The translations under genes were made by a program, and so were the position numbers. From an uncultured Alphaproteobacteria bacterium (GTDB taxonomy: Bacteria > Pseudomonadota > Alphaproteobacteria > RF32 > CAG-239): a DNA stretch of 55,657 bases. The stretch spans positions 1 through 55,657 of the forward strand of contig CAKQMD010000009.1 of the NCBI GenBank assembly GCA_934254925.1. Direction: 5' to 3'. The stretch's first letter is position 1. The number at the start of each line of letters is the position of its first letter. Shown here piece by piece: positions 33,147 to 42,053 of this stretch. The notes beneath the pieces were generated by a model. That model worked only from the letters and a program-made list of their open reading frames with translations. It did no database searches and was not told where the DNA came from.

Positions 33147-34076
33147 TTACTCCTTAAATCTTATGCCGAGGGTTTCCAAACTTTGTTTAAAATAAGACGG
33201 CAAAGCCGCTTTTAGCAACAACTTTTTATTATATATAGCGGATAAATTTATTTTGTATGCATGCAGATGCAATTTATCGCTGATTTCTGCATATTTTTGC
33301 CTCGTCTGGCCAAAATAGCGGTCATCTCCGACAATCGGGCAGCCGATATGCTGCAGATGCACACGGATCTGATGCGTCCGCCCCGTCAAAGGCGCCACCG
33401 CCAACAAAGCGAATTTGTCGCCGCTGTTGTCCAGAACCCGATAAATCGTCGTCGCCGGTTTGCCGTCGGGCCGCACGACGGCGTTTTCTCCGATTTTAGC
33501 CAACGGTGCTTTGATCTCCCCTTCTTCTGCCGCCGGACAACCGGAAACCAGAGCCAAATATTCCTTTTCCAACAAATGCTCGCGAAAAGCCTTGGTCAAC
33601 AAATCGGCGTTCTTGCGATCCCGCGCCAAGACCAAAAGGCCGCTTGTATCTTTGTCGATTCGATGCACCAGCCGCGGTTTTTCGGGCTTGTCAAACTGCA
33701 GCGCCGCCAACATGCCGTCTATATGGCGCGTCGTTTTGGTTCCCCCCTGAACCGCCAACCCGGAAGGCTTGTTCAAAACGATGACGTTGTCGTCCTTATA
33801 GATCACCAGCTGCCGCATAAAATCGCAGTCCCGGGAGGAAAGGCCGACTTCCGCGGGTTTCTCGGCCTCTTTTTCCAAGGGCGGCACGCGAATTTCCTGC
33901 CCGGCGGCCAAACGCAGCGAAGCCTCGGCCTTTTGGGCGTCAACCTTAATCTGCTTGGTGCGCAGCAATTTTTGCAACCGTCCGAGGGACAACCCGGGAT
34001 AATATTTCAAAAACCAGCGGTTAAGCCGCATCCCGTCATCCTGCTCCTTGACTTTAATAATTTCCACCCCGGCCAT
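33147..34076 (-). CDS. rluC: RluA-family 23S rRNA pseudouridine synthase (RluC-like)
   Basis: The 309-residue enzyme has an N-terminal S4 RNA-binding domain (residues about 14-75, containing GMRLNRWFLKYYPGLSLGRL) and a catalytic domain with the RluA motif II HRIDKDTSGLLVLAR, where the Asp is the nucleophile. GRTHQIRVHLQHIGCPIVGD is the conserved C-terminal motif. S4 plus catalytic domain and this length suggest RluC (U955, 2504 and 2580 in E. coli numbering), but RluD cannot be excluded. It precedes the asmA operon by 4 bases. Confidence 0.85.
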   Translation of the reverse strand: MAGVEIIKVKEQDDGMRLNRWFLKYYPGLSLGRLQKLLRTKQIKVDAQKAEASLRLAAGQEIRVPPLEKEAEKPAEVGLSSRDCDFMRQLVIYKDDNVIVLNKPSGLAVQGGTKTTRHIDGMLAALQFDKPEKPRLVHRIDKDTSGLLVLARDRKNADLLTKAFREHLLEKEYLALVSGCPAAEEGEIKAPLAKIGENAVVRPDGKPATTIYRVLDNSGDKFALLAVAPLTGRTHQIRVHLQHIGCPIVGDDRYFGQTRQKYAEISDKLHLHAYKINLSAIYNKKLLLKAALPSYFKQSLETLGIRFKE

Positions 34077-34143
34077 AATATTTTTTCCTTACATCACACA
34101 ACACATAAACTTTTTATATGCCGCCGCCCGGCTCCGACAAACA

Positions 34144-35445
34144 TTACACGGAATTTTTCTGCCGCCGCAAGTTGTCAAAATACTCGATCCTTTTTTTAAT
34201 TTCCCGCTCAAACCCACGCTCCACCGGTTCATAGAGTTTAACCCGGGAAACACCGTCGGGAAAATAATTCTGCCCGGAAAATCCGTCTTCCAAATCCTGG
34301 TCATATTGATATCCGTCACTGTAACCTAATTGTTTCATCAGCTTGGTCGGCGCATTGAGAATATGCTTCGGCGGCATCAGAGAACCGGTGCGCCGCGCCA
34401 TCTCCCGCGCTTTGTGCATTGCCTTGTAAACCCCGGCAGATTTCGGCGCTGTTGCCAGATAAGCCGTCAGCTGCATCAGCGCCAAGTCCCCTTCCGGAGA
34501 CCCGAGGCGTTCATAGGTCTGCCAGCAGGAGATTGCCTGCGTCACCGCATTCGGATCGGCCAAAGACACGTCTTCCACCGCAAAACGGGTCAACCGCCGA
34601 AACAAATATTTCGGATCCTCGCCCGCCTCCAACATACGGGCCACCCAATAAAGGGCGGCATCGACGTCTGACCCGCGCATAGATTTATGCACCGCGGAAA
34701 TCAGGTTATAATGCCCGTCGCGCCCCTTGTCATAAACCGGCGCCCTGGAACGGATGATCTTGACGATATGGTCTTTGTCAAAAACTTCCCCTTCTTTGGC
34801 ATAAGCCCAAACGCTCTCCGCCAGATTAAGGATATAACGCCCGTCGCCGTCCGCCGTATCTTTCATAAACTGCCGCGCCTCGTCGTCAACCGGAAGTTTT
34901 TTGCCGAGTTCTTTCTCCGCCCGGCTCAACAACACTTCAAAATCATCGGCCGTCAAACGGTTTAAGACAAAAACCTGGCACCGCGACAACAAAGCCGCAT
35001 TCAGCTCAAAGGACGGATTCTCCGTCGTCGCGCCGACCAAAATGATCGTTCCGTCTTCCACATAAGGCAAAAAGCCGTCCTGCTGCGATTTGTTAAAACG
35101 ATGGATTTCATCCACGAAGAGCAATGTTCCCTGCCCTTGATTGGCCCGGCGTTCCTGCGCATATTGAAAAACTCGCTTCAGGTCCGCCACGCCGGAAAAC
35201 ACCGCCGAAATCTGCTCAAAATAAAGCTTGGTGTTTTCGGCGATCAGCCGCGCGATGGTCGTTTTTCCGCAACCCGGCGGCCCCCAAAGGATAAAAGAAG
35301 AAATTTTTCCGGCTTTGAGCATCCGCCCCAACGGCGCGTCGGCGCCGACAAGATGATCCTGTCCGACAACCTCGGCCAAAGAGGTCGGCCGCAGCCGATC
35401 CGCCAACGGACGCTTAATTTGCGTTGAAAATAAAGTCTCTTCCAT
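34144..35445 (-). CDS. rarA: replication-associated recombination protein A (RarA/MgsA)
   Basis: This 433-residue AAA+ ATPase acts at stalled replication forks. It has Walker A LWGPPGCGKTTIARLIA, Walker B LLFVDEIHRFNKSQQD, sensor 1 ILVGATTENPSFELN, and the C-terminal MgsA tetramerisation domain with SDVDAALYWVARMLEAGEDP and MPPKHILNAP. Length matches bacterial RarA (about 440). It is separated from the pseudouridine synthase gene by 67 bases without a clear terminator and from the coupling-ATPase gene by 65 AT-rich bases. Confidence 0.95.
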   Translation of the reverse strand: MEETLFSTQIKRPLADRLRPTSLAEVVGQDHLVGADAPLGRMLKAGKISSFILWGPPGCGKTTIARLIAENTKLYFEQISAVFSGVADLKRVFQYAQERRANQGQGTLLFVDEIHRFNKSQQDGFLPYVEDGTIILVGATTENPSFELNAALLSRCQVFVLNRLTADDFEVLLSRAEKELGKKLPVDDEARQFMKDTADGDGRYILNLAESVWAYAKEGEVFDKDHIVKIIRSRAPVYDKGRDGHYNLISAVHKSMRGSDVDAALYWVARMLEAGEDPKYLFRRLTRFAVEDVSLADPNAVTQAISCWQTYERLGSPEGDLALMQLTAYLATAPKSAGVYKAMHKAREMARRTGSLMPPKHILNAPTKLMKQLGYSDGYQYDQDLEDGFSGQNYFPDGVSRVKLYEPVERGFEREIKKRIEYFDNLRRQKNSV

Positions 35446-35510
35446 AATTTTATCGATTCGTGTTTTTACCTGATCTAAACATAGCAGATTTTTTTAAAAT
35501 TTATAGTATT

Positions 35511-37922
35511 TTAATTTGATTTTTTAGACCGAGGGACTACCGGCGCCCTTTCCCTTTCAAACGGATTGCCGGCATCTATCGACAAGGAAAAAGAATCTTC
35601 TGCCAACCACCAATCCTCACGGTCACGTTCCGACCGTACCGCCTCTTTGGCTAACTCTTCTCCGTGGCTCTGCCATTTGGCGGAAAGATCGTCGGCCAAA
35701 ACGGTCTTGCGATCCGGAATATCGGCCATGCGTTCAATCGCTTCCTGATATTTTTGACTGATATAACTGCCGAACGCCTCTTCATTGTCAATATGAATGC
35801 CGATTTCCGCCAACACGCCGTCCAATCCCGGAACTTGCTGATCCTGAATATGGCGTTTGGCCAGAAAATCCTCATGCAGAAAATAGTCCACGTCCGCCGT
35901 CGACTTCGGACACAGGGTTTCATCGCGCAAAAAATGCGTCGACTTGGTCAAAACCGGCAAATGATAGTACCCTTCCGCCAAAAGCAGCTGATACCCGCGC
36001 GTCACCACGTTCATCCGCCGCCGACGCGACAACAGCCTTTTGGCGATTTTGTGATAATAATAAGCGTCGGAAAAACCACCTTTGGCCTTAAACCAAGCCC
36101 CTTTCTTCTCTGCCGGAATCTGTACCGAAGCCGTTCCGTAAACCGCAAGCTTGTTCAACTGTTGGCTGAGCAGACGGTTGCTGTCGGCCAAAAGCAGCTT
36201 ATAAGGCAAAACGCTAACCATTTCCTCCAACCCGCTTTTGCCGTAAATCCGCTCCAAATTTGTCAGATCGTCACTCATCATCAAAAAAGACATGTTGTGA
36301 TGAGCGCCGCGGTTCAGACCGTCTTGCAAGAACTTCAGCTTCGGCATCTGTCCCAAATCATCCAACACCATCAACAACGGCAATGGCCCGACTGCCTCCT
36401 GCGCCTGCAAACCGTGTGCAATTAACATGTCGAGAAAAAAACGATTGACGAAGCGCGCCGGTTTAGTTGCTGCCAACGTATATACCGTTACCGGTTGCCA
36501 AGAACCGCTCTCATGCCGCACGCCGTGAATATAATCATAATAAAAGTCGCTGCTTGACATTCTTTCGCGGATGGACGGTTGCTTAAACACCGTCAGCGGC
36601 TTCATCAACAGCGGCAAAATGATGCTCCTTTGCTTGCGCGACAAATAAACCATTTGGCGAATACCGTCAATCACCCGCGTACCGTAATTCATAAACCGGG
36701 CCTCGTCGAGCAAATTTCCAAACAGGATTTTCCAGACATCTACCTCTCGCCCGTCCTCGCCCAAGCCTTCACGAATGGCAAAATAGCTCTGAAACAGCCA
36801 GTCGGCAAACATCGGCAAACAAGCTTCCTTGCCTTTCCAAACTTCGGGAATGCCTCCCCAACTGCCGATCGGCAGATATTCCTCCGGTTTCAGACGCTTT
36901 TTTTCCAAAATCTGCAAGCCGCGGGCGGCATAGCTTTGGGGCATCAGGCCGTAATAACTCAGCAAAACATCCCTGTCTTCCGCACCCAGCGTCCCCCGCT
37001 TGATAATCTGGTCCAAAAAATAATCGTTGGCCGCCGCCTGCTCTGTTTTGGTCACAAAAAAGTTCAACAACGCCGCCATAGAAGAATAAGCCAGCCACTC
37101 CCAATAATTGTCCTTGTTAACCTCAATGTCCGCAGCCACCAAATTTTTTGCCGTCAGGCTGAGATAGTACTCCCGCCCCTCCCCCCGCGGCGGCAAATTT
37201 CCCCGCGACAACGGATTAAAACGCGGATAAAACTCGTCTTTTCCGGCATCATCGCACAGATCCCAGTTAAAATAAAAAACCCGCCCGATTTGCGCACGAT
37301 AACCGCTGGTATATTTCGCCAGATTGCCACGGCGATCCACGGCGATCACGCAGGCATTGTCAGAATTCAAAACCGAAGGAATGGCCACCGCACTGGTTTT
37401 GCCGCTGCCCACGGGGCCGAAACACAAGACCGACAACGGCTGCTTTAAACTCAACAACAAATTCTGAAACCGTCCCAAGGCCAAAAGTTTTCCGTTCAAA
37501 AGCCCCATGCGACGCACGTCTTTCAGCTTGGCGAAATGATTATGCAAAACATACCACAACATCAGGGCATAGGAGCTTTTGACATACGCCAGAAAAACAA
37601 TCAGCAAAAACAACAGCGGCGCCGTCAGCGGCAGCAGCAAAGCCGCCGTCAGCTCATGCCGCCGCACCGCTTCCTTAAAAACCTCAAACCAGTCGCCGTA
37701 AGCCCGAAACAAAGACAAGGGATCTTTCGCTGTCAGAGAGAAAAAGCGCTCCAACGCCGATAGGCTGTATTCGTTGATGCCGTTTTGCAGCAAATGTGCC
37801 CAAGACAAAAAAACCGCCATGGCAACCACCAGGCAGACAACGGCCAACAACAAAATCTTAAACATCCACCACAAGGCTTTGCGCGGATTTTCGTCTTCAC
37901 TGAGATATAACTTTACGCTCAT
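35511..37922 (-). CDS. VirD4/TraG/DotL-like type IV coupling ATPase
   Basis: This 803-residue protein has two N-terminal membrane helices (about residues 20-42 and 92-113) and a cytosolic RecA-like ATPase domain: Walker A GPVGSGKTS (169-177), the VirD4-type continuation AIPSVLNSDNACVIAVDRRG, and Walker B PLLMVLDDLGQMPKLKFLQD. Coupling proteins of this class recruit DNA or protein substrates to a type IV secretion channel. The long C-terminal extension (about 170 residues, acidic) could bind substrates or adaptors. MSVKLYL at 37922 follows GAGGAA and starts 10 bases after the pentapeptide gene. No relaxase, VirB or Dot/Icm genes are in the window. Confidence 0.82.
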   Translation of the reverse strand: MSVKLYLSEDENPRKALWWMFKILLLAVVCLVVAMAVFLSWAHLLQNGINEYSLSALERFFSLTAKDPLSLFRAYGDWFEVFKEAVRRHELTAALLLPLTAPLLFLLIVFLAYVKSSYALMLWYVLHNHFAKLKDVRRMGLLNGKLLALGRFQNLLLSLKQPLSVLCFGPVGSGKTSAVAIPSVLNSDNACVIAVDRRGNLAKYTSGYRAQIGRVFYFNWDLCDDAGKDEFYPRFNPLSRGNLPPRGEGREYYLSLTAKNLVAADIEVNKDNYWEWLAYSSMAALLNFFVTKTEQAAANDYFLDQIIKRGTLGAEDRDVLLSYYGLMPQSYAARGLQILEKKRLKPEEYLPIGSWGGIPEVWKGKEACLPMFADWLFQSYFAIREGLGEDGREVDVWKILFGNLLDEARFMNYGTRVIDGIRQMVYLSRKQRSIILPLLMKPLTVFKQPSIRERMSSSDFYYDYIHGVRHESGSWQPVTVYTLAATKPARFVNRFFLDMLIAHGLQAQEAVGPLPLLMVLDDLGQMPKLKFLQDGLNRGAHHNMSFLMMSDDLTNLERIYGKSGLEEMVSVLPYKLLLADSNRLLSQQLNKLAVYGTASVQIPAEKKGAWFKAKGGFSDAYYYHKIAKRLLSRRRRMNVVTRGYQLLLAEGYYHLPVLTKSTHFLRDETLCPKSTADVDYFLHEDFLAKRHIQDQQVPGLDGVLAEIGIHIDNEEAFGSYISQKYQEAIERMADIPDRKTVLADDLSAKWQSHGEELAKEAVRSERDREDWWLAEDSFSLSIDAGNPFERERAPVVPRSKKSN

Positions 37923-37932
37923 CGCCGTTTCC

Positions 37933-39075
37933 TCAGCTGCGTGAATACTCCCTGACCTTTTGCACCCGTTCCATGACCGAGTTGTCAATCGTTTTTTTCC
38001 GTACCGGTTCTTTCTCCAAAGATTTTGCCGCCATTTCTTCCTCAAGCTGCTTTTTCTTTTCTTCCCTTTCCTTGAGAACTTGTTCCTTGCGGGCTTCAAT
38101 CACCTTGCGCAGTTCCTGGTTATGGTTTTTCGCCTCGTTTTCAACCTTGGACTTGATGAATTCCAAAGCCTCCTCGTCCTTCACTTCAGGCTTGTCAGCA
38201 CTGCGCCGAAACACTTTTTTGCCGAACTTCATCAGCGTGTCAATGCTCATGCCCTCATATTTCCTCGTATCCCAAACGCTGTAGTCTTCCCCTTTGACAA
38301 ACATATCCGCCATATCCGAAAGCGAATTTCCTTTGCTTTTTTTAACCTTCGGCGCCATCAGCCGACGCAATTCCTCCGGCCCCGGAACGCGTCCCAAAGC
38401 CTGAGCGATTTGCTCGGGCGTAATATTGGTTTCGGAAAGGTCAAGTTCTAAAATGTTAACGCCGGTAAAATCCACTCCGGTAAAATCCACCCCGCGCAAA
38501 CTCACCCGCGACAAGTCGATTTTCGACAAATCCAGCAGCGTCAGGTTGATCTTGCTCAAATTCAGCTTATGCGGATAATATTTGGCCATATATTCGACCA
38601 AAGCTTGGAGTTCCGCCAACCCCAGGGCATCAATGCGAATATCCAGCAATATGGCATCTTCAAGATCGGCATCCGTTAACACGACCCGATCAAGGACGGC
38701 ACCGCTGAAATTGGTCTTGGCCAAAACGGCACCCGACAAAATGGCCCCGGTTAGATTGGCTCCCGAAAGATTGGCCCCGCTTAAATTGGCCCCGCTGAAA
38801 TTAACACCCTGCAGATTGGCTCCGCTGAAATCGACCCCGCTTAAATTGGAAACGGAAAAATTGGCGTTTTCAAAATTTTCGCCAGCAAATTTTCCGCCTT
38901 CCAGATTTTTGCCGATAAAGTCTATCCCCTCCCGGGGAGCGGCAAACAAACCCATCCCGGCAGACGCCCCGCGAGAAACCGCCGACCAGCCGCCGCTTTC
39001 CTCATCTTCTTGACGAGTGTTTTTCAGTTTGCTGCGGATTTCCGCAATATCAAAATTTTTCTTGTCTTCTGCCAT
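37933..39075 (-). CDS. pentapeptide-repeat protein with charged coiled-coil C-terminus
   Basis: The 380-residue protein contains two pentapeptide-repeat blocks. The first, about residues 50-145, has tandem units such as LSGAN LSGAN LTGAI. The second, about 172-213, includes LSKIDLSRVSLRGVDFTGVD. These build right-handed quadrilateral beta helices. The remainder is highly charged, with a coiled coil near 310-370 (KEREEKKKQLEEEMAAKSLE). There is no signal peptide. The ATG at 39075 gives MAEDKK. It is co-transcribed with the coupling ATPase 10 bases downstream, suggesting it is an adaptor, regulator or substrate of that ATPase. That role is inference. Confidence 0.85.
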   Translation of the reverse strand: MAEDKKNFDIAEIRSKLKNTRQEDEESGGWSAVSRGASAGMGLFAAPREGIDFIGKNLEGGKFAGENFENANFSVSNLSGVDFSGANLQGVNFSGANLSGANLSGANLTGAILSGAVLAKTNFSGAVLDRVVLTDADLEDAILLDIRIDALGLAELQALVEYMAKYYPHKLNLSKINLTLLDLSKIDLSRVSLRGVDFTGVDFTGVNILELDLSETNITPEQIAQALGRVPGPEELRRLMAPKVKKSKGNSLSDMADMFVKGEDYSVWDTRKYEGMSIDTLMKFGKKVFRRSADKPEVKDEEALEFIKSKVENEAKNHNQELRKVIEARKEQVLKEREEKKKQLEEEMAAKSLEKEPVRKKTIDNSVMERVQKVREYSRS

Positions 39076-39167
39076 AACCAAACTTTACCAGCATTAAAAC
39101 CATCTGGCATATCATAGCCTAATTTTTAAATTTTGACAAATGTTTTAATCGGTTTCAGCTTAATTTC

Positions 39168-39785
39168 CTATAAATACTTAATCGCCCAAAACCCACCGAC
39201 CAACAAGACCAGAAAAAGCACCGAAAGCAAACCCAGATTTTTTTCGATAAAATCCTTCATCGGCGCACCATACTTTTTCAAAAGCCAAGCCACCAGGAAA
39301 AAGCGCATGCCGCGGGCCAAAACCGAAGCTATGGTAAACACGGCCAAATCCAGATGCATCACACCGCTTGCAATGGTAATCACCTTATAGGGAAACGGCG
39401 TAATTCCCGCCCCGAAGACAATCCAGGCACCCCACTCATGATAATATTCCTTGAAATGCTCAAACTGCTCCATATAGCCGTAAAAGTTAAGAATCGGCCG
39501 CGCAATAAGATCAAAAAAGAAAACGCCGATCACATAGCCGAAATAACCGCCCAACACGCTGGCAACGGTCGCCACCCCGGCAATCTTCCAAGCCTTCTGC
39601 GGCATGGCCAACACCATGGGAATCAACATCACGTCGGGAGGAATGGGAAAAAAGGAACTCTCAATAAAAGCCACCGCAAACAAATAATGCATTGCGCGCG
39701 GCTTAGCTGCCAACTCAATCATATAATCATAAACAGCTTTGGCAAAATCATGAAACCACTGCCAACTTTTTTTTACTATTACCAT
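39168..39785 (-). CDS. YqaA/DedA-type VTT-domain membrane protein
   Basis: The 205-residue inner-membrane protein has the VTT/SNARE-associated fold. The re-entrant loop motifs are visible: FIESSFFPIPPDVMLIPMVL near residues 41-60 and the Gly-rich GGYFGYVIG, then the second PFPYKVITIASG with RGMRFFLVAWLLKKYG. DedA-superfamily proteins flip or translocate lipid carriers such as undecaprenyl phosphate, and the substrate of the YqaA branch is not settled. The ATG at 39785 follows a strong AGGAGG. It is probably monocistronic. Confidence 0.87.
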   Translation of the reverse strand: MVIVKKSWQWFHDFAKAVYDYMIELAAKPRAMHYLFAVAFIESSFFPIPPDVMLIPMVLAMPQKAWKIAGVATVASVLGGYFGYVIGVFFFDLIARPILNFYGYMEQFEHFKEYYHEWGAWIVFGAGITPFPYKVITIASGVMHLDLAVFTIASVLARGMRFFLVAWLLKKYGAPMKDFIEKNLGLLSVLFLVLLVGGFWAIKYL

Positions 39786-39838
39786 CAAAAAACCTCCTGA
39801 TCGATTTTGATGATAACGGATTTTTGCAAAAAAGACAC

Positions 39839-40468
39839 TTATTCTTTCATTAAATCCACAATATTGTCTATTCCTTCAATCCGATGGACTTTCGGATGAT
39901 TCAACATGGGGCGGACACGTGCAAATCCTGCCTCATCGGTACGAACACAAACCAAATGCGGCCGATTCTTTCGCAGATAGTGAACGGCCACGTCCGCATT
40001 GTGCAGCCGAAAACAGCTCCAACTGTGCCTCTTGATGTCTTCCGCCAAAGCGTCAAACTCGGGATCATATTTTTCCAAAAGCAACAAATCCTTTTCTTGC
40101 GCGCCTAAGGTATAGGCTTCGACGATTTCCATCAGTTCATCCATTTCCGCCGGTTTGTGCAAAAAATGCGCTGCTCCTTTCACCGCGGCCAGATCAACGT
40201 CAAAACCGACGCTGAGCATCACCACGGGAATCTCGCGGAGTTTTTCAAAACGCTCAATCCGGGTCAAAACCTCCCACCCCAAAACTTCCGGCATGTTTAC
40301 GTCCATGATCAGAACTTCGGGAACAACCTCCTGCGCATATCTCACAAACTGATAAGCGTTCGTTGTGGCAAAAACCTCATACCCCTTGGCTTCCAGATAA
40401 TTTCTGTAAAGCTCCAAAATGATCTGGTCATCATCCAGCATAAAAATCCGCCCCGGTTTTTTGTTCAT
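39839..40468 (-). CDS. response regulator with second, degenerate receiver-like domain
   Basis: This 209-residue protein begins with a complete receiver domain: acidic DDD at 12-14, phospho-acceptor Asp 56 in LIMDVNMPE, Ser 86 and Lys 105 in FLHKPAE. From about residue 130 a second unit follows (LEKYDPEFDALAEDIKRHSW then VAVHYLRKNRPHLVCVRTDE) with receiver-like alternation but no phospho-acceptor environment. It has no DNA-binding or enzymatic output domain. It may be a phosphate sink or single-domain partner for a hybrid kinase, for instance the one at 11986-13305, or may contact a protein target through the second unit. It has no neighbouring kinase. Confidence 0.83.
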   Translation of the reverse strand: MNKKPGRIFMLDDDQIILELYRNYLEAKGYEVFATTNAYQFVRYAQEVVPEVLIMDVNMPEVLGWEVLTRIERFEKLREIPVVMLSVGFDVDLAAVKGAAHFLHKPAEMDELMEIVEAYTLGAQEKDLLLLEKYDPEFDALAEDIKRHSWSCFRLHNADVAVHYLRKNRPHLVCVRTDEAGFARVRPMLNHPKVHRIEGIDNIVDLMKE

Positions 40469-40611
40469 TTCACCCTCATTATCAACAACGGTTAACTAAT
40501 GAGCATAATATAATAAGCGGATCGGTGTTTTTAAGAATCTAATCTCGAATAATATTGATTATTTGCCCGAATTTTCTTCAAAATTCTTTCTGCCGTACGG
40601 TATTCGAACAT

Positions 40612-40642
40612 AAAAAAAGCGCTTCACCCAAAAGTGAAGCGC
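40612..40642 (-). terminator. terminator of the 40734-41081 gene
   Basis: On the minus strand GCGCTTCAC-TTTTGG-GTGAAGCGC is a 9-bp perfect stem followed by TTTTTTT. It lies about 90 bases after the stop of the repeat protein. The interval 40643-40733 holds nothing else recognisable, nor does 40469-40611 beyond an AT-rich likely promoter region for the response regulator. Confidence 0.88.
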
Positions 40643-40733
40643 CCTGATCATGAGTCGAAATTTGCCCAAACATCCGATACGGAAAACATCCTTCAGAAGT
40701 CCGGTCAGCCATACTGCCGTTGAGCTTTCAGAT

Positions 40734-41081
40734 TCATCCTCTTTCGCCGTAAATCCTCTTTCCCGAAGGATCATACGCCACCCAATCAGGATTAGCCAAA
40801 GTTTTAACGATAAACCAACCGTTATCATAGGCATACATATCATCAACGCCGCTGACAACCTCCTCACCGAAAGCCGTATACAATGTCCAGCCGATAGAAG
40901 TCCGAGCACTAAACCAACCGTTGGGATAAACAAAAAAATCCTTAACATCGTTGATAACTTTATCTCCGGAAGCATCTGATAACATCCAACCGGCAGAGGT
41001 TTGAAGCGCATGCCAACCGTTTTTGAACCATTTTTCGTCTTCTGCATGAGCAATTTTGACTAACCAATCTTCTATATTCAT
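40734..41081 (-). CDS. small WG-repeat-like protein
   Basis: The 115-residue protein has two to three copies of an approximately 36-residue unit: FKNGWHALQTSAGWMLSDAS, then YPNGWFSARTSIGWTLYTAF, then YDNGWFIVKTLANPDWVAYD, each followed by G-x-x-V-x-x-V-D-D/K. The NGW / GW periodicity resembles WG (KWG) beta repeats, whose function is uncertain. It is more AT-rich than its neighbours, lacks a clear ribosome site and ends before a strong terminator. Another long frame overlaps it but shows no repeat conservation. Possibly acquired by transfer, or used in surface or immunity-type interactions. Unknown. Confidence 0.65.
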   Translation of the reverse strand: MNIEDWLVKIAHAEDEKWFKNGWHALQTSAGWMLSDASGDKVINDVKDFFVYPNGWFSARTSIGWTLYTAFGEEVVSGVDDMYAYDNGWFIVKTLANPDWVAYDPSGKRIYGERG

Positions 41082-41129
41082 AACATTAATTTTTTTAACG
41101 AGGTTCTATCCTTAATATACGTCCTCATT

Positions 41130-42053
41130 TTAATTATTATTCTTATTAAAATATTGTCCTTTTACCAAGCATAAATCACCTAAATGGCAGGTATGCTTTT
41201 CTTGCGACACATTTTCCTGTTGGCGGCAAGCCGCTTCCCATGTGTTTTCCATCAGCATGGCCACAGTCATCGGCCCCACGCCTCCCGGCACCGGCGTAAT
41301 GAAAGAGGCAACTTCCTTCACTTCGTCAAAATCAACGTCGCCGCATAACCGGCCGTCTATACGGTTAATCCCCACATCAATCACCACCGCTCCCGGCTTG
41401 ACCCAATCTTTTTTAATCATTTCGGCACAGCCGCAGGCCGCCACCAAAATGTCCGCCTGTCTTGTCAGTTCGGGCAAATTGCGCGTTTTGGAATGCGTCA
41501 CCGTCACCGTACAGTCCTGATTAAGCAGCAAAGCCGCCAAAGGCCGCCCCACAATGTTGGAACGTCCCACAATCACTGCATGTTTCCCCGCCAGCGGCAT
41601 CCCCGTACTTTTCAACAACTCATAAATGCCCTTCGGAGTGGCGGCGGTCACCGCCTCAGGCGCATTCGCCAACAACAAGCCGCAGTTATAAGGGCAAAAG
41701 CCGTCCACGTCCTTTTCCGGAGCAATGGCCGCCAAAATCCGCCCGGGATTAATTTGCGGCGGCAAAGGAAGCTGCACCAAAATACCGTTAACCGCAGGAT
41801 CTTCGTTCAACTCTCTGATCACCTGCAGCAAGGCATTTTCGCCCATGCTGGCCGCAAACTCCATAATCTCACAGCGCATTCCGAGCTCTTCGGCGGCCTT
41901 TTTCTTATTGCGGTCATAAAGCCGGCTGGCTTCGTCGTCACCGACCAAAACCACCGCCAAAAAAGCGTCCTTTCCGGAAGCCGCGATTTTTTCCTTCAGC
42001 CGACTGCGTTTTTGTGCCGCCAGCGCTTTCCCGTCCAATATTTCCGCACTCAT
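41130..42053 (-). CDS. folD: bifunctional methylenetetrahydrofolate dehydrogenase/cyclohydrolase
   Basis: This 307-residue cytoplasmic enzyme interconverts 5,10-methylene-THF and 10-formyl-THF with NADP. Signatures are YDRNKKKAAEELGM (with the catalytic Lys), NGILVQLPLPPQIN, VIVGRSNIVGRPLAALL (dinucleotide loop) and TPVPGGVGPMTVAMLMENT. It carries a Cys/His-bearing tail of about 30 residues (after QQENVSQEKHTCHLGDLC) beyond the usual end, which is AT-rich and may be a recent extension. The start overlaps the stop of the DUF167 gene by 4 bases (ATGA). Confidence 0.95.
   Translation of the reverse strand: MSAEILDGKALAAQKRSRLKEKIAASGKDAFLAVVLVGDDEASRLYDRNKKKAAEELGMRCEIMEFAASMGENALLQVIRELNEDPAVNGILVQLPLPPQINPGRILAAIAPEKDVDGFCPYNCGLLLANAPEAVTAATPKGIYELLKSTGMPLAGKHAVIVGRSNIVGRPLAALLLNQDCTVTVTHSKTRNLPELTRQADILVAACGCAEMIKKDWVKPGAVVIDVGINRIDGRLCGDVDFDEVKEVASFITPVPGGVGPMTVAMLMENTWEAACRQQENVSQEKHTCHLGDLCLVKGQYFNKNNN

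Noticed and set aside
37923..38099. Sixty-residue upstream extension of the coupling ATPase
   Set aside because: It is very basic, overlaps the pentapeptide gene and lacks a ribosome site. MSVKLYL follows GAGGAA and precedes the membrane helix normally.
38700..38860. Tandem DNA repeats resembling a minisatellite or CRISPR
   Set aside because: The approximately 15-base periodicity is explained by pentapeptide-repeat codons in an intact reading frame. There are no spacers.
40559..41053. Second long minus-strand frame overlapping the WG-repeat-like gene
   Set aside because: It runs through the terminator hairpin at 40612-40642 and shows no repeat conservation, whereas the overlapping frame 40734-41081 has clear internal repeats. 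It is treated as a shadow.
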